Positions 1 to 5,170 of a DNA stretch of 12,313 nucleotides are shown here, one piece after another. Position 1 is the first letter of the stretch. The number at the start of each line of letters is the position of its first letter. The notes below the pieces were generated by a model, which saw only the letters and a program-made list of their open reading frames with translations, ran no database searches and had not been told where the DNA came from. This stretch comes from Patescibacteria group bacterium (GTDB lineage: Bacteria; Patescibacteriota; Minisyncoccia; Phycocordibacterales; GWA1-40-21), in the NCBI GenBank assembly GCA_018971765.1, contig JAGXAA010000025.1, forward strand, positions 1 to 12,313, read 5' to 3'. A program made the translations under genes and the position numbers.

Positions 1-36
1 CGTTAAGAAACAAGATCGGATTGTTTGACGATATGG

Positions 37-84
37 TTATGGAAGTTTGCTCGGGTCTTTGGAACTACCATCTGAGATATTCAT
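37..84 (-). CDS. possible short ORF or broken gene start with strong Shine-Dalgarno
   Basis: An ATG at 84 is followed by 15 codons (MNISDGSSKDPSKLP) and a TAA. It is preceded at 7 nt spacing by GGGGAGG (92-98, minus strand), the best Shine-Dalgarno in the window, which makes a real translation start plausible. The product is not recognised. It could be a leader peptide, or the start of a gene broken by a frameshift: another frame continues as HNHIVKQSDLVS before a stop at 4-6. The window edge prevents a decision. It lies downstream of the HEPN gene on the same strand. Confidence 0.25.
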   Translation of the reverse strand: MNISDGSSKDPSKLP

Positions 85-88
85 CGTA

Positions 89-150
89 ATTCCTCCCCTT
101 TTGGGAGAATCTCGTCTCGTTTGAGACTATATGGCAACAGGTCTATTATA
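89..150 (-). promoter_or_regulatory. two hairpins and a -10-like box ahead of the short ORF
   Basis: Read on the minus strand, TATAAT (145-150) is followed by a perfect 5-bp hairpin with a 4-nt loop (arms 114-118 and 123-127). Next comes an 8-bp hairpin with one bulge (arms 103-110 and 89-97) whose second arm contains the Shine-Dalgarno GGGGAGG. Folding would hide the ribosome site. The -35 match (TTAGTG, 170-175, 19-nt spacer) is weak. The hairpins may instead simply end the HEPN transcript, although no T-run follows them. Confidence 0.3.
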
Positions 151-171
151 AAACGGCGGGGATTGCTCCCA

Positions 172-627
172 CTAACGATTTATCAAAATACCAATTCTAA
201 TATTCTCCAACAGATCTTTCAGGTCAGTTGCGGCGAGAATAGCATCTATGTCAGGCCATTTTGTATAAGCTTTTCCTATGTGAGCGATGTTGTTATGTCG
301 TGCCTTAATCGCCGCAACTATTATGGGATGTTTCTCTAATTTATCAATCGCATCGCCTTTATAGTATTTTTTAAGAGAGTGTATGTCTTTACGCTTATCA
401 AAAAGATTTGCGATACGAACACAAAAGCAATCTCTTATTCCACCAACTAAAGTGACGACAATTTCTGGACGCAAAACAAGATTTTCTCTTTCCAAAAGAT
501 TCATTCCACGAATTTGGATATGAAGTCTATTTACCTCATCTAATGCGGCTAACGCCGAGGAACATTCAGTTAAAGAAAATAAAACCGATTGAAGTGGCAG
601 TCTTTCTTTTTTCAATATTTGAACCAT
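172..627 (-). CDS. AbiU2-like HEPN-domain protein (putative RNase toxin)
   Basis: This 151-residue, probably all-helical cytoplasmic protein carries the HEPN signature R-x5-H as R110-HNNIA-H116. The lead-in (IRDCFCVRIANLFDKRKD, about 64-81) resembles the AbiU2-like HEPN group. HEPN proteins of this kind are commonly metal-independent RNases in abortive-infection or toxin-antitoxin systems, and the R and H are the usual catalytic pair. Its ATG overlaps the TAA of the upstream gene by one base (TAATG), so the two are probably translationally coupled. It is the last gene of a three-gene operon headed by an XRE regulator. There is no MNT nucleotidyltransferase partner, the usual antitoxin of HEPN toxins. 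The family call rests on the motif and length only, and a non-enzymatic HEPN role is possible. Confidence 0.7.
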   Translation of the reverse strand: MVQILKKERLPLQSVLFSLTECSSALAALDEVNRLHIQIRGMNLLERENLVLRPEIVVTLVGGIRDCFCVRIANLFDKRKDIHSLKKYYKGDAIDKLEKHPIIVAAIKARHNNIAHIGKAYTKWPDIDAILAATDLKDLLENIRIGILINR

Positions 628-1409
628 TATTTTTTATCCTTACCCCGCAACCAATCTGTTGGAATATGCTCATGAAATCGGCTGTTTTCATTTGGTTCAA
701 AAATTTTCATTGTTATAGAAGCTTCCTTTATCATTTCAGAAGAAAAAAATCCCATTTTTGTAGCATATTCATTTGCTATTATCGGTTTACCCATCTCATT
801 AAAAAAATCTCGGTCTTTCGCTAATTTTTCTATGTCAATAATTGAGTCGGGAGAAACGGGGTCAAAACTATTCGGATGATTATATTTTATTCCCGCATCT
901 TTAAGTAAGTTTTCAATACCGTCGGGCCATTTAATGACGGGGAAAACTACACCATAGTTATGTAATTTTTTATTTAGATGTATTAAAAAATTAAAAATTG
1001 GTTCGACTGGAAAATTAAACAAGTATTCCATAGGAAGATAGCTATCTACATCATCCCATACCATCTTTTGAATACCAGATTCGCTAACAGAAATTAGACT
1101 ATTATCGTCTGATTTGAATATACATCCATTTTCGCCAAATTCCCAAGTATCGGAGAATACGACTTCTTTATTTTTTCTTTCAATTTTTTGAAATAAAGTA
1201 GTCAAACCAGAAGCGGAATCAAAATATTCCGTAAATTCATAAATACTCCCATACAAATCATTTTTATCTATATTTTTAATTTTTTCCTGAAGATCATTTT
1301 TAAAATCCTCGTCCGAAGATTTTTTACATATTTTTTTGTAAACATTGTCCCAATTTGGAGAAATGCGAACAATCAAACTATATGACGGAATATTTTTGTT
1401 ATTTTCCAT
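627..1409 (-). CDS. uncharacterised 260-residue protein, middle gene of HEPN cassette
   Basis: I do not recognise this protein. It is soluble, with no signal peptide or membrane segment, acidic and rich in Lys, Asn, Asp and aromatic residues. The N-terminal third (to about residue 80) looks helical and charged. A central stretch with several Trp, Phe and Tyr (about 85-160) looks like a mixed alpha/beta core. The C-terminus (about 195-240) again looks helical. I see no Walker, HExxH, DxD or nuclease motif; the late FHEHI is not HExxH. The gene starts 4 bp after the stop of the XRE gene and ends in a 1-base overlap with the HEPN gene, so it is part of one transcript. From position alone it could be an antitoxin, sensor or second effector. 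Base composition is clearly more AT-rich than in the pilus genes, which suggests acquisition. Confidence 0.7.
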   Translation of the reverse strand: MENNKNIPSYSLIVRISPNWDNVYKKICKKSSDEDFKNDLQEKIKNIDKNDLYGSIYEFTEYFDSASGLTTLFQKIERKNKEVVFSDTWEFGENGCIFKSDDNSLISVSESGIQKMVWDDVDSYLPMEYLFNFPVEPIFNFLIHLNKKLHNYGVVFPVIKWPDGIENLLKDAGIKYNHPNSFDPVSPDSIIDIEKLAKDRDFFNEMGKPIIANEYATKMGFFSSEMIKEASITMKIFEPNENSRFHEHIPTDWLRGKDKK

Positions 1410-1413
1410 AAAA

Positions 1414-1632
1414 TTATTTTATAAAGTGGTTAATGTCTTTTTTATAAATCCTCGCAAACTCTGCCAATTCTACCGCATCAACTCCGCGCTCGCCACGCTC
1501 TATCTTGGAAACATATGCTTGAGGTTTCTTCAATAGTTTTCCTGCCTCTACTTGCGTTAAACCTGCCTCTTGGCGAGCGGAACGGAGTTTTGCGGTAAGT
1601 TTTTGATATTTTGCTTGGTATTTCTTCGACAT
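1414..1632 (-). CDS. XRE-family helix-turn-helix regulator
   Basis: A 72-residue protein that is almost entirely a Cro/C1-type helix-turn-helix domain (about residues 12-68). Helix 1 contains KLRSARQEAGLTQ, followed by the turn VEAGKLLKK and the recognition helix region QAYVSKIERGERG, the hallmark of this family. It has no extra sensor domain, as is typical of antitoxins and autoregulators of small operons. It is the first gene of the cassette. An inverted repeat (TTCGAC/GTCGAA, 1625-1658) overlaps its start codon and could be its operator, giving autorepression. The upstream sequence has no Shine-Dalgarno. The family assignment is firm. Its role as regulator of the two genes behind it is inferred from the operon layout. 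Confidence 0.9.
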   Translation of the reverse strand: MSKKYQAKYQKLTAKLRSARQEAGLTQVEAGKLLKKPQAYVSKIERGERGVDAVELAEFARIYKKDINHFIK

Positions 1633-1692
1633 ATAGATATTAACATAATATAGTCGAAAGTAGAATATACCATTTTAGATTATTATGATAAA
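1625..1692 (-). promoter_or_regulatory. candidate promoter and operator of the XRE-HEPN operon
   Basis: On the minus strand TTTATC (1687-1692) and TATATT (1664-1669) are 17 nt apart and could be -35 and -10, placing transcription start near 1657. A 6-bp inverted repeat TTCGAC (1625-1630) / GTCGAA (1653-1658) spans this start and the ATG. Inside it lies the palindrome ATATTA-ACA-TAATAT (1637-1651). Both are plausible binding sites for the XRE repressor. The evidence is sequence pattern only. Confidence 0.4.
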
Positions 1693-1717
1693 CATAGATT
1701 TATGCTGACGGCGAAGC

Positions 1718-1813
1718 AAAACCAAAAATTTCCTTTCCATTTTTTGTTCCGCTTCGCGGCGGAGGGGTGGGGGGAGGAGACGCGAGAAAAATGCAAGGAA
1801 ATTTTTTGGTTTT
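1718..1813. repeat. inverted repeat pair flanking 59 bp
   Basis: AAAACCAAAAATTTCCTT (1718-1735) is matched by its reverse complement at 1795-1813, with one extra T in the right arm. A small GC hairpin CCGC-TTC-GCGG (about 1749-1759) lies near the left arm inside. Could be a MITE-like remnant or a structured RNA. Nothing encodes a transposase nearby. Confidence 0.6.
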
Positions 1814-1885
1814 GTACCGCGACCGAAGGAAGCGGACGAGGCGCGATTAGTCCTCCAAAATTGGAAATCCGAATCGGAAGCCGAC

Positions 1886-1914
1886 ATGGGGTCGGCGCTT
1901 CGCGCCGACCCCAT
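1886..1914 (+). terminator. strong GC hairpin followed by TTTT
   Basis: Arms 1886-1898 and 1902-1914 form 13 perfect pairs (core GGGGTCGGCGC) around the triloop TTC, followed on the plus strand by T-residues to 1917. It has the shape of an intrinsic terminator, yet no plus-strand gene precedes it. A competing pairing GCCGAC (1880-1885) / GTCGGC (1891-1896) shares the left arm. It could be a repeat element rather than a terminator. Confidence 0.4.
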
Positions 1915-1944
1915 TTTGCATTCGGAAACCCTTTTCGAAAAATT

Positions 1945-1965
1945 GCGGAGAGGGTGAGATTCGAA
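1945..1965 (-). repeat. 21-bp duplicate of the tRNA-Ser 3' end (att-like)
   Basis: These 21 bases are identical to 2092-2112, which cover the last part of the T-arm, the 3' acceptor strand and the discriminator of tRNA-Ser. Duplicated tRNA 3' ends are the classical mark of site-specific integration. The two copies are only 147 bp apart and no integrase gene is visible, so this would be a remnant or nested site. Confidence 0.5.
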
Positions 1966-1982
1966 ACTTACAGTTTCAGTAC

Positions 1983-2033
1983 CCCGATTGGCTCGCTTGT
2001 TCGTGCAGACGCTCCAAGCTCGGCTCAATCGGG
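1983..2033. repeat. imperfect stem-loop
   Basis: CCCGATTG (1983-1990) pairs with CAATCGGG (2026-2033). Further partial pairing inside involves GCTCG/CTCGGC and CTTG/CAAG. Its place between the two tRNA-Ser 3'-end copies suggests it belongs to the same repeat cluster. Confidence 0.5.
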
Positions 2034-2048
2034 CTTCGAATTTCACAC

Positions 2049-2067
2049 GTCCCGATAACATCGGGAC
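2049..2067. repeat. 8-bp perfect hairpin
   Basis: GTCCCGAT (2049-2056), loop AAC, ATCGGGAC (2060-2067). No T-run follows on either strand, so a terminator role is doubtful. Confidence 0.55.
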
Positions 2068-2068
2068 T

Positions 2069-2100
2069 CCTCTCCGCTTTCGCGGACTCAAGCGGAGAGG
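2069..2100 (-). repeat. 11-bp inverted repeat joining tRNA acceptor end to its trailer
   Basis: CCTCTCCGCTT (2069-2079) is the exact reverse complement of 2090-2100, which is the 3' acceptor strand of tRNA-Ser plus flanking bases. In the precursor transcript this trailer hairpin would compete with the acceptor stem. Confidence 0.6.
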
Positions 2101-2179
2101 GTGAGATTCGAACTCACGATACCCTTTCGGATATTCCGGTTTTCAAGACCGGTGCATTCAACCGCTCTGCCACCTCTCC
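2093..2179 (-). tRNA. tRNA-Ser(UGA)
   Basis: The minus strand folds as a class II tRNA of 87 nt. The acceptor GGAGAGG (2173-2179) pairs with CCTCTCC (2094-2100), with discriminator G at 2093. The D-arm contains GCGGTTGAATGC. The anticodon stem CCGGT/ACCGG encloses the loop CTTGAAA, giving anticodon UGA. A long variable arm (TATCCGAAAGGGTA) is typical of tRNA-Ser, and the T-arm is GTGAG-TTCGAAT-CTCAC. The 3' CCA is not encoded, so it must be added enzymatically. The gene begins 35 bp after the stop of comF on the same strand and may share its transcript. Its 3' end is duplicated 147 bp away. Confidence 0.97.
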
Positions 2180-2214
2180 ATAATCATTAACTTAACATAT
2201 CCGCTACATTTTTT

Positions 2215-2877
2215 CTAATGCGCCAATGCGAAACACAGGACTTGGCGGGCGCCGGCGGCATCAAGCAAAGTTTTTTTCGCCTCCGACATCGTGGCGCCGG
2301 TAGTGATGACATCGTCTATGAGAATGATGTTGGCGTCGACGACTTCGTCCGAACTGATGACCTTGAAACACCCTTTTAGATTCCGCAATCTTCTCGCTCT
2401 GTTTTTTACCGAAGTTTGGCTGGGCGAGTCTTCGGCTTTCTCCAGAAAATTTTTGGACGGAGTGAAATTTTTCCCGCCGTCAATCCGCGCCAGCTCTTTC
2501 ACAATCAGCTCGCACTGATTGTAGCCCCTTTCCTTCAACCGTTTTTTGGAGGAGGGAATAGGGACTAAAATCGGATTTTTGAAATCGGAAAAAATAGCCT
2601 TGTCGGCGAGCTCGTCCAATATGAATTCGTAAAACGGCTCGCAAAAAGCAGACAGCAGTTTTTCATTTTTTCTGTATTTAATTTCCCATATCGCTTGTTT
2701 TGCCAACTCGTTTCGGTAATCAAACAATGCTCTGCTTTCATCGTCATCGATTTCTCTCGCCCTCGGTATTTTAGAAACAAGTTCGTCCGCGCTCATATTT
2801 TGGATTGAGATTATTCGTTCCGCGCGAGGGAAAAGGAAATCAAGGATAAAGCCGAATAATTTGTAGCTGCTTTTCAT
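2215..2877 (-). CDS. comF: ComF-family phosphoribosyltransferase-like protein
   Basis: 220 residues from the ATG at 2877. The ComF-like core is clear: VPIPSSKKRLKERGYNQ (about 105-121), the family's conserved proline/RGxNQ block; a Q-T-x-K-N-R-x-R-R-x-N region (about 154-166); and the PRPP loop ILIDDVITTGATM (185-197). ComF proteins act in the cytosol during DNA uptake for transformation, with a PRTase fold. The usual N-terminal CxxC zinc ribbon is missing: the start reads LDFLFPRAER with no cysteine pair, so only the FLFP part remains. An in-frame ATG at 2982 was rejected because those codons fall inside an inverted-repeat element (2885-2996). The gene is divergent from the pilus locus, and its linkage to type IV pili supports a competence role. 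The gene name is by family similarity. Confidence 0.85.
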   Translation of the reverse strand: MKSSYKLFGFILDFLFPRAERIISIQNMSADELVSKIPRAREIDDDESRALFDYRNELAKQAIWEIKYRKNEKLLSAFCEPFYEFILDELADKAIFSDFKNPILVPIPSSKKRLKERGYNQCELIVKELARIDGGKNFTPSKNFLEKAEDSPSQTSVKNRARRLRNLKGCFKVISSDEVVDANIILIDDVITTGATMSEAKKTLLDAAGARQVLCFALAH

Positions 2878-2884
2878 AAATATG

Positions 2885-2996
2885 CCCCAAATTACGAAAT
2901 GCAAAAATTCAGGTCCTCGATCGCAAAAACTCTTTAATGTTATCAAGGTGTTTTTGCTCAACCGGACCATGAATTTTTGCATTTCGTAATTTGGGG
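2885..2996. repeat. inverted-repeat element, copy 1 (27-bp perfect outer stem)
   Basis: Arms 2885-2911 and 2970-2996 are perfectly complementary. Moving inward, GGTCC (2912-2916) pairs with GGACC (2964-2968), leaving one bulged base (2969). An internal loop follows, then GCAAAAAC (2923-2930) pairs with GTTTTTGC (2950-2957) around a 19-nt loop ending TCAAGGT. The element lies 7 bp upstream of the comF start, in its leader or promoter. A related copy with the same architecture and orientation sits at 5046-5150. Confidence 0.9.
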
Positions 2997-3103
2997 TAAA
3001 TATAAGTATAGGCCAGTCCGTTTAAAATTTAAAGTTATTGAAAATTTCAAATTTAATCGTTGTCCGCCAAAACCTGCCGCCCGTCTACCGCTTGATTCTA
3101 TGT

Positions 3104-3109
3104 TATGAT
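3104..3109 (+). promoter_or_regulatory. weak -10-like box upstream of pilM
   Basis: TATGAT lies 18 bp before the pilM ATG in a locally AT-rich stretch. No convincing -35 is seen at the right spacing. The rest of 2997-3127 shows nothing else I can name. Confidence 0.25.
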
Positions 3110-3127
3110 ATTATTTAACCTGACATT

Positions 3128-4249
3128 ATGGATAATCCTTTTAAAAATTTTGCCAAATCTTTTTTTTCAAAGAAAAGTGGAAGCGCGCTCGGAATTGACA
3201 TCGGATCTTCTTCCTTAAAGCTGGTCCAAGTAAAGAATAGGGGAGGGAAGGCGATTCTTGAGACTTACGGCGAAATATCGCTTGGTCCTTACGCCGGTTT
3301 TGAAATCGGAAGGTCGACGAATTTGGATGCCGATAAGATTTCCGAGGCGCTTCGAGATCTTATGGCAGAGTCGAATGTGACGACCAATTCTTGCGGATTG
3401 TCGATCCCCGTCAATTCAAGTCTCATCACTTTTATAAAGTTGCCCAAAACCGTTGAAAGACGGCTTGAAACGGTAATACCTTTGGAAGCCAGAAAGTACA
3501 TACCAGTTCCGATTTCCGAAGTTGCCCTCAATTGGTGGGTTGTGCCGGAGGAAGAAGAAACTTTTTCGGAATTTCAAAACAACGAAGCGAAAAAGCAAGA
3601 CCAAAGTCTGAATGTTTTTTTGGCCGCCATTCACAATGACGCCATAGAACGGAGCAAGAAGATAATAAAATCTTCGGCTCTGGAGTCGAGTTTCTTCGAG
3701 ATTGAATTATTCAGCAACATCAGATCTTCGCTCGACCAAAGTCTGCAGGCGCAAATGATTTTCGATATGGGGGCAAGTTCCACAAAGCTCTATATCGTCG
3801 AGCGAGGCATATTGAGGGACTCACACGTGATTGACAAGGGCTCTCAAGACATCACGCTGGCCGTGTCAAAATCCATGGGAATAAGTTTTGAGGAGGCCGA
3901 GAGAATGAAAAGGACATACGGCATCGCGAGCGGAGATAAAGAGAAAAATTTGACGGAAATCGCCTCTCTGATTCTCGAGTACATATTTTCCGAGTCAAGC
4001 AGGATTTTATTAAATTATCAAAAGAAGTATAATAAAAACGCGGGCAAGATAGTTTTGACCGGCGGAGGAGTCAATCTCAAAGGTCTGGGCGACTATGCCC
4101 GGAAATTTTTTCAGGTGGAATCCGTAGTCGCGGATCCTTTCAGCAAGGTTGAGTTTCCGGCATTTCTTGACGATGTCCTCAAAACAGCCGGTCCGGAATT
4201 TTCCGTGGCGATCGGCGTCGCCTTGAGGAAGCTTCAGGACATGGAGTAG
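3128..4249 (+). CDS. pilM: PilM, actin-like T4P assembly ATPase
   Basis: 373 residues, the usual PilM length. It is a cytoplasmic actin-fold protein that binds the N-terminal tail of PilN and links the inner-membrane alignment complex to the motor. The nucleotide-binding signatures are visible: phosphate-1 loop LGIDIGSSSLKLVQV (21-35), phosphate-2 loop MIFDMGASSTKLYIV (210-224) and adenosine motif IVLTGGGVNLKGL (308-320). It begins with a short basic, Phe-rich tail before the fold. The ATG at 3128 has no Shine-Dalgarno. It is the first gene of the plus-strand locus, followed after 198 bp by pilN. That gap is larger than usual for pilM/pilN and holds its own promoter candidate, so pilM may be a separate unit. 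Confidence 0.95.
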   Translation: MDNPFKNFAKSFFSKKSGSALGIDIGSSSLKLVQVKNRGGKAILETYGEISLGPYAGFEIGRSTNLDADKISEALRDLMAESNVTTNSCGLSIPVNSSLITFIKLPKTVERRLETVIPLEARKYIPVPISEVALNWWVVPEEEETFSEFQNNEAKKQDQSLNVFLAAIHNDAIERSKKIIKSSALESSFFEIELFSNIRSSLDQSLQAQMIFDMGASSTKLYIVERGILRDSHVIDKGSQDITLAVSKSMGISFEEAERMKRTYGIASGDKEKNLTEIASLILEYIFSESSRILLNYQKKYNKNAGKIVLTGGGVNLKGLGDYARKFFQVESVVADPFSKVEFPAFLDDVLKTAGPEFSVAIGVALRKLQDME

Positions 4250-4261
4250 TTTAAAGAATTT

Positions 4262-4281
4262 CCCAGTGGCTAGTTTCTGGG
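4262..4281 (+). terminator. short hairpin after pilM
   Basis: CCCAG (4262-4266) pairs with CTGGG (4277-4281) shortly after the pilM stop. No clear T-run follows, so termination would be weak. The loop contains a word (4265-4278, AGTGGCTAGTTTCT) found inverted after pilC at 10867-10880. Confidence 0.3.
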
Positions 4282-4372
4282 TTGCAGCGGTCAAGAAAAA
4301 TAAAAATTTCAAATGCCATTCCTTCCTTCTTTCTGAAAATTCACAATCTGTTGCCTAAAACATTCCGCGCTC

Positions 4373-4401
4373 TTGCTCCCAAATTCAATACCGTTTATAA
4401 T
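4373..4401 (+). promoter_or_regulatory. candidate promoter of pilN
   Basis: TTGCTC (4373-4378) and a perfect TATAAT (4396-4401) are separated by 17 nt, 46 bp before the pilN ATG. This is the best sigma-70-like promoter in the pilus locus. The remaining 4282-4372 holds nothing I can identify. Confidence 0.6.
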
Positions 4402-4447
4402 AGTAATTAGTTAAGCAAGCCGGCAATTTTTAAAATACAAAAAACAT

Positions 4448-5038
4448 ATGGATGGAAAATTTCAAACATCATTCATTCCAAAAAAGCCCGTGATGTCTTC
4501 CGCAAAAAACAGAGGCGCAGGGATAGGTCTGTTTATGGTCGTCTCAATATTTATTTTTATCGTAAGTTTGGTTCTTGCGGGAATTGTCTTCGCCGGACAG
4601 AAATATTTATCATCACAGATTGAAAAAGACAAACAAGATCTGACGAAAGCGGAAGAGGCGTTTGACGTCAAAACCATAGAAGCGCTTTCCGTATTGGATA
4701 AAAGAATAAAATCCGCAAAAAATATATTGAATAAACATGTCGCGGTTATGCCCATATTTGATTATTTGGAATCAAACACGCTAAAGAATATCCGTTTTAA
4801 AAGCATGGCCTTGTCTTTTTCAGACAAAGACACGGTTGACCTTGAAATGAAAGGAGAATCAAAGAATTTCAACGCCGTGGCCCTTCAGTCGGATTTGTTC
4901 GCGGAAAATAAAAATTTTAAGAATCCTTTAATATCAGGCACCGATTTGACTTCTGCCGGAGATGTCGTTTTCAATTTCAAGACGCAAGTGGAGCCGAGCC
5001 TCTTGCTGTATAAGAACACCGCCGTCATTCAACAATAA
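4448..5038 (+). CDS. pilN: PilN-like T4P alignment-complex protein
   Basis: 196 residues. A short cytoplasmic tail FQTSFIPKKPV (5-15) takes the place of the INLLP motif through which PilN binds PilM. One membrane segment (about 26-49) follows, then a charged coiled-coil stretch (about 50-95) and a C-terminal alpha/beta domain (about 100-190). This is PilN topology at about the usual size, although sequence identity to proteobacterial PilN looks low. It stands directly between pilM and pilO, which makes the call firm. It would bind PilM in the cytoplasm and pair with PilO outside the membrane. The start has no Shine-Dalgarno (AAAACATATGG). A large inverted-repeat element separates it from pilO. 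Confidence 0.88.
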   Translation: MDGKFQTSFIPKKPVMSSAKNRGAGIGLFMVVSIFIFIVSLVLAGIVFAGQKYLSSQIEKDKQDLTKAEEAFDVKTIEALSVLDKRIKSAKNILNKHVAVMPIFDYLESNTLKNIRFKSMALSFSDKDTVDLEMKGESKNFNAVALQSDLFAENKNFKNPLISGTDLTSAGDVVFNFKTQVEPSLLLYKNTAVIQQ

Positions 5039-5045
5039 AATATAA

Positions 5046-5150
5046 TGAATCACGAAACGAAAAAATTTAAGTCCTCGGGTCGCAAAAACTCTCTGTTTTT
5101 CAAGGTGTTTTTGCTCAACCAGACTGTAAATTTTTTCGTTTCGTGATTCA
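5046..5150. repeat. inverted-repeat element, copy 2 (24-bp perfect outer stem)
   Basis: Arms 5046-5069 and 5127-5150 are perfectly complementary. Inside, AGTC (5070-5073) pairs with GACT (5122-5125), with one bulged base (5126). GCAAAAAC (5082-5089) pairs with GTTTTTGC (5107-5114) around a 17-nt loop ending TCAAGGT. The architecture and inner sequence match copy 1 at 2885-2996. It begins 8 bp after the pilN stop and ends 20 bp before the pilO start, so a pilN-pilO transcript would carry the hairpin. Confidence 0.9.
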
Positions 5151-5170
5151 AAGTAAAATAAATTAAACTT

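Larger units (their letters stand above)
1633..2092. other. 460-bp gene-free spacer rich in inverted repeats
   Basis: No credible gene is seen here. Two long overlapping ORFs on opposite strands have low-complexity, Arg/Ser-rich translations and fall on repeats. The stretch holds a 95-bp inverted repeat (1718-1813), a 13-bp hairpin (1886-1914), an imperfect stem-loop (1983-2033), an 8-bp hairpin (2049-2067), an 11-bp inverted repeat into the tRNA (2069-2100), and a duplicate of the tRNA-Ser 3' end (1945-1965). It separates the HEPN cassette from the tRNA gene. Confidence 0.7.

Noticed and set aside
1718..2067. Retron-type non-coding RNA
   Set aside because: The stretch is rich in hairpins, but no reverse transcriptase gene is present and the layout does not show the paired a1/a2 ends with a priming G that I could support.
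1675..2091. Long overlapping ORFs on both strands (138 and 118 codons) in the gene-free spacer
   Set aside because: Both run through inverted repeats and the tRNA-end duplicate, have low-complexity Arg/Ser/Phe-rich translations and lack start signals. I read them as chance frames.
2878..2982. Upstream ATG extending comF by 35 codons
   Set aside because: The extra codons lie inside the inverted-repeat element and have no ComF similarity; the ATG at 2877 gives the normal family start.
5046..5150. Simple intrinsic terminator between pilN and pilO
   Set aside because: No T-run follows the stem on the plus strand, and a copy with the same structure lies in front of comF in the other transcriptional sense, so a repeat element explains it better.
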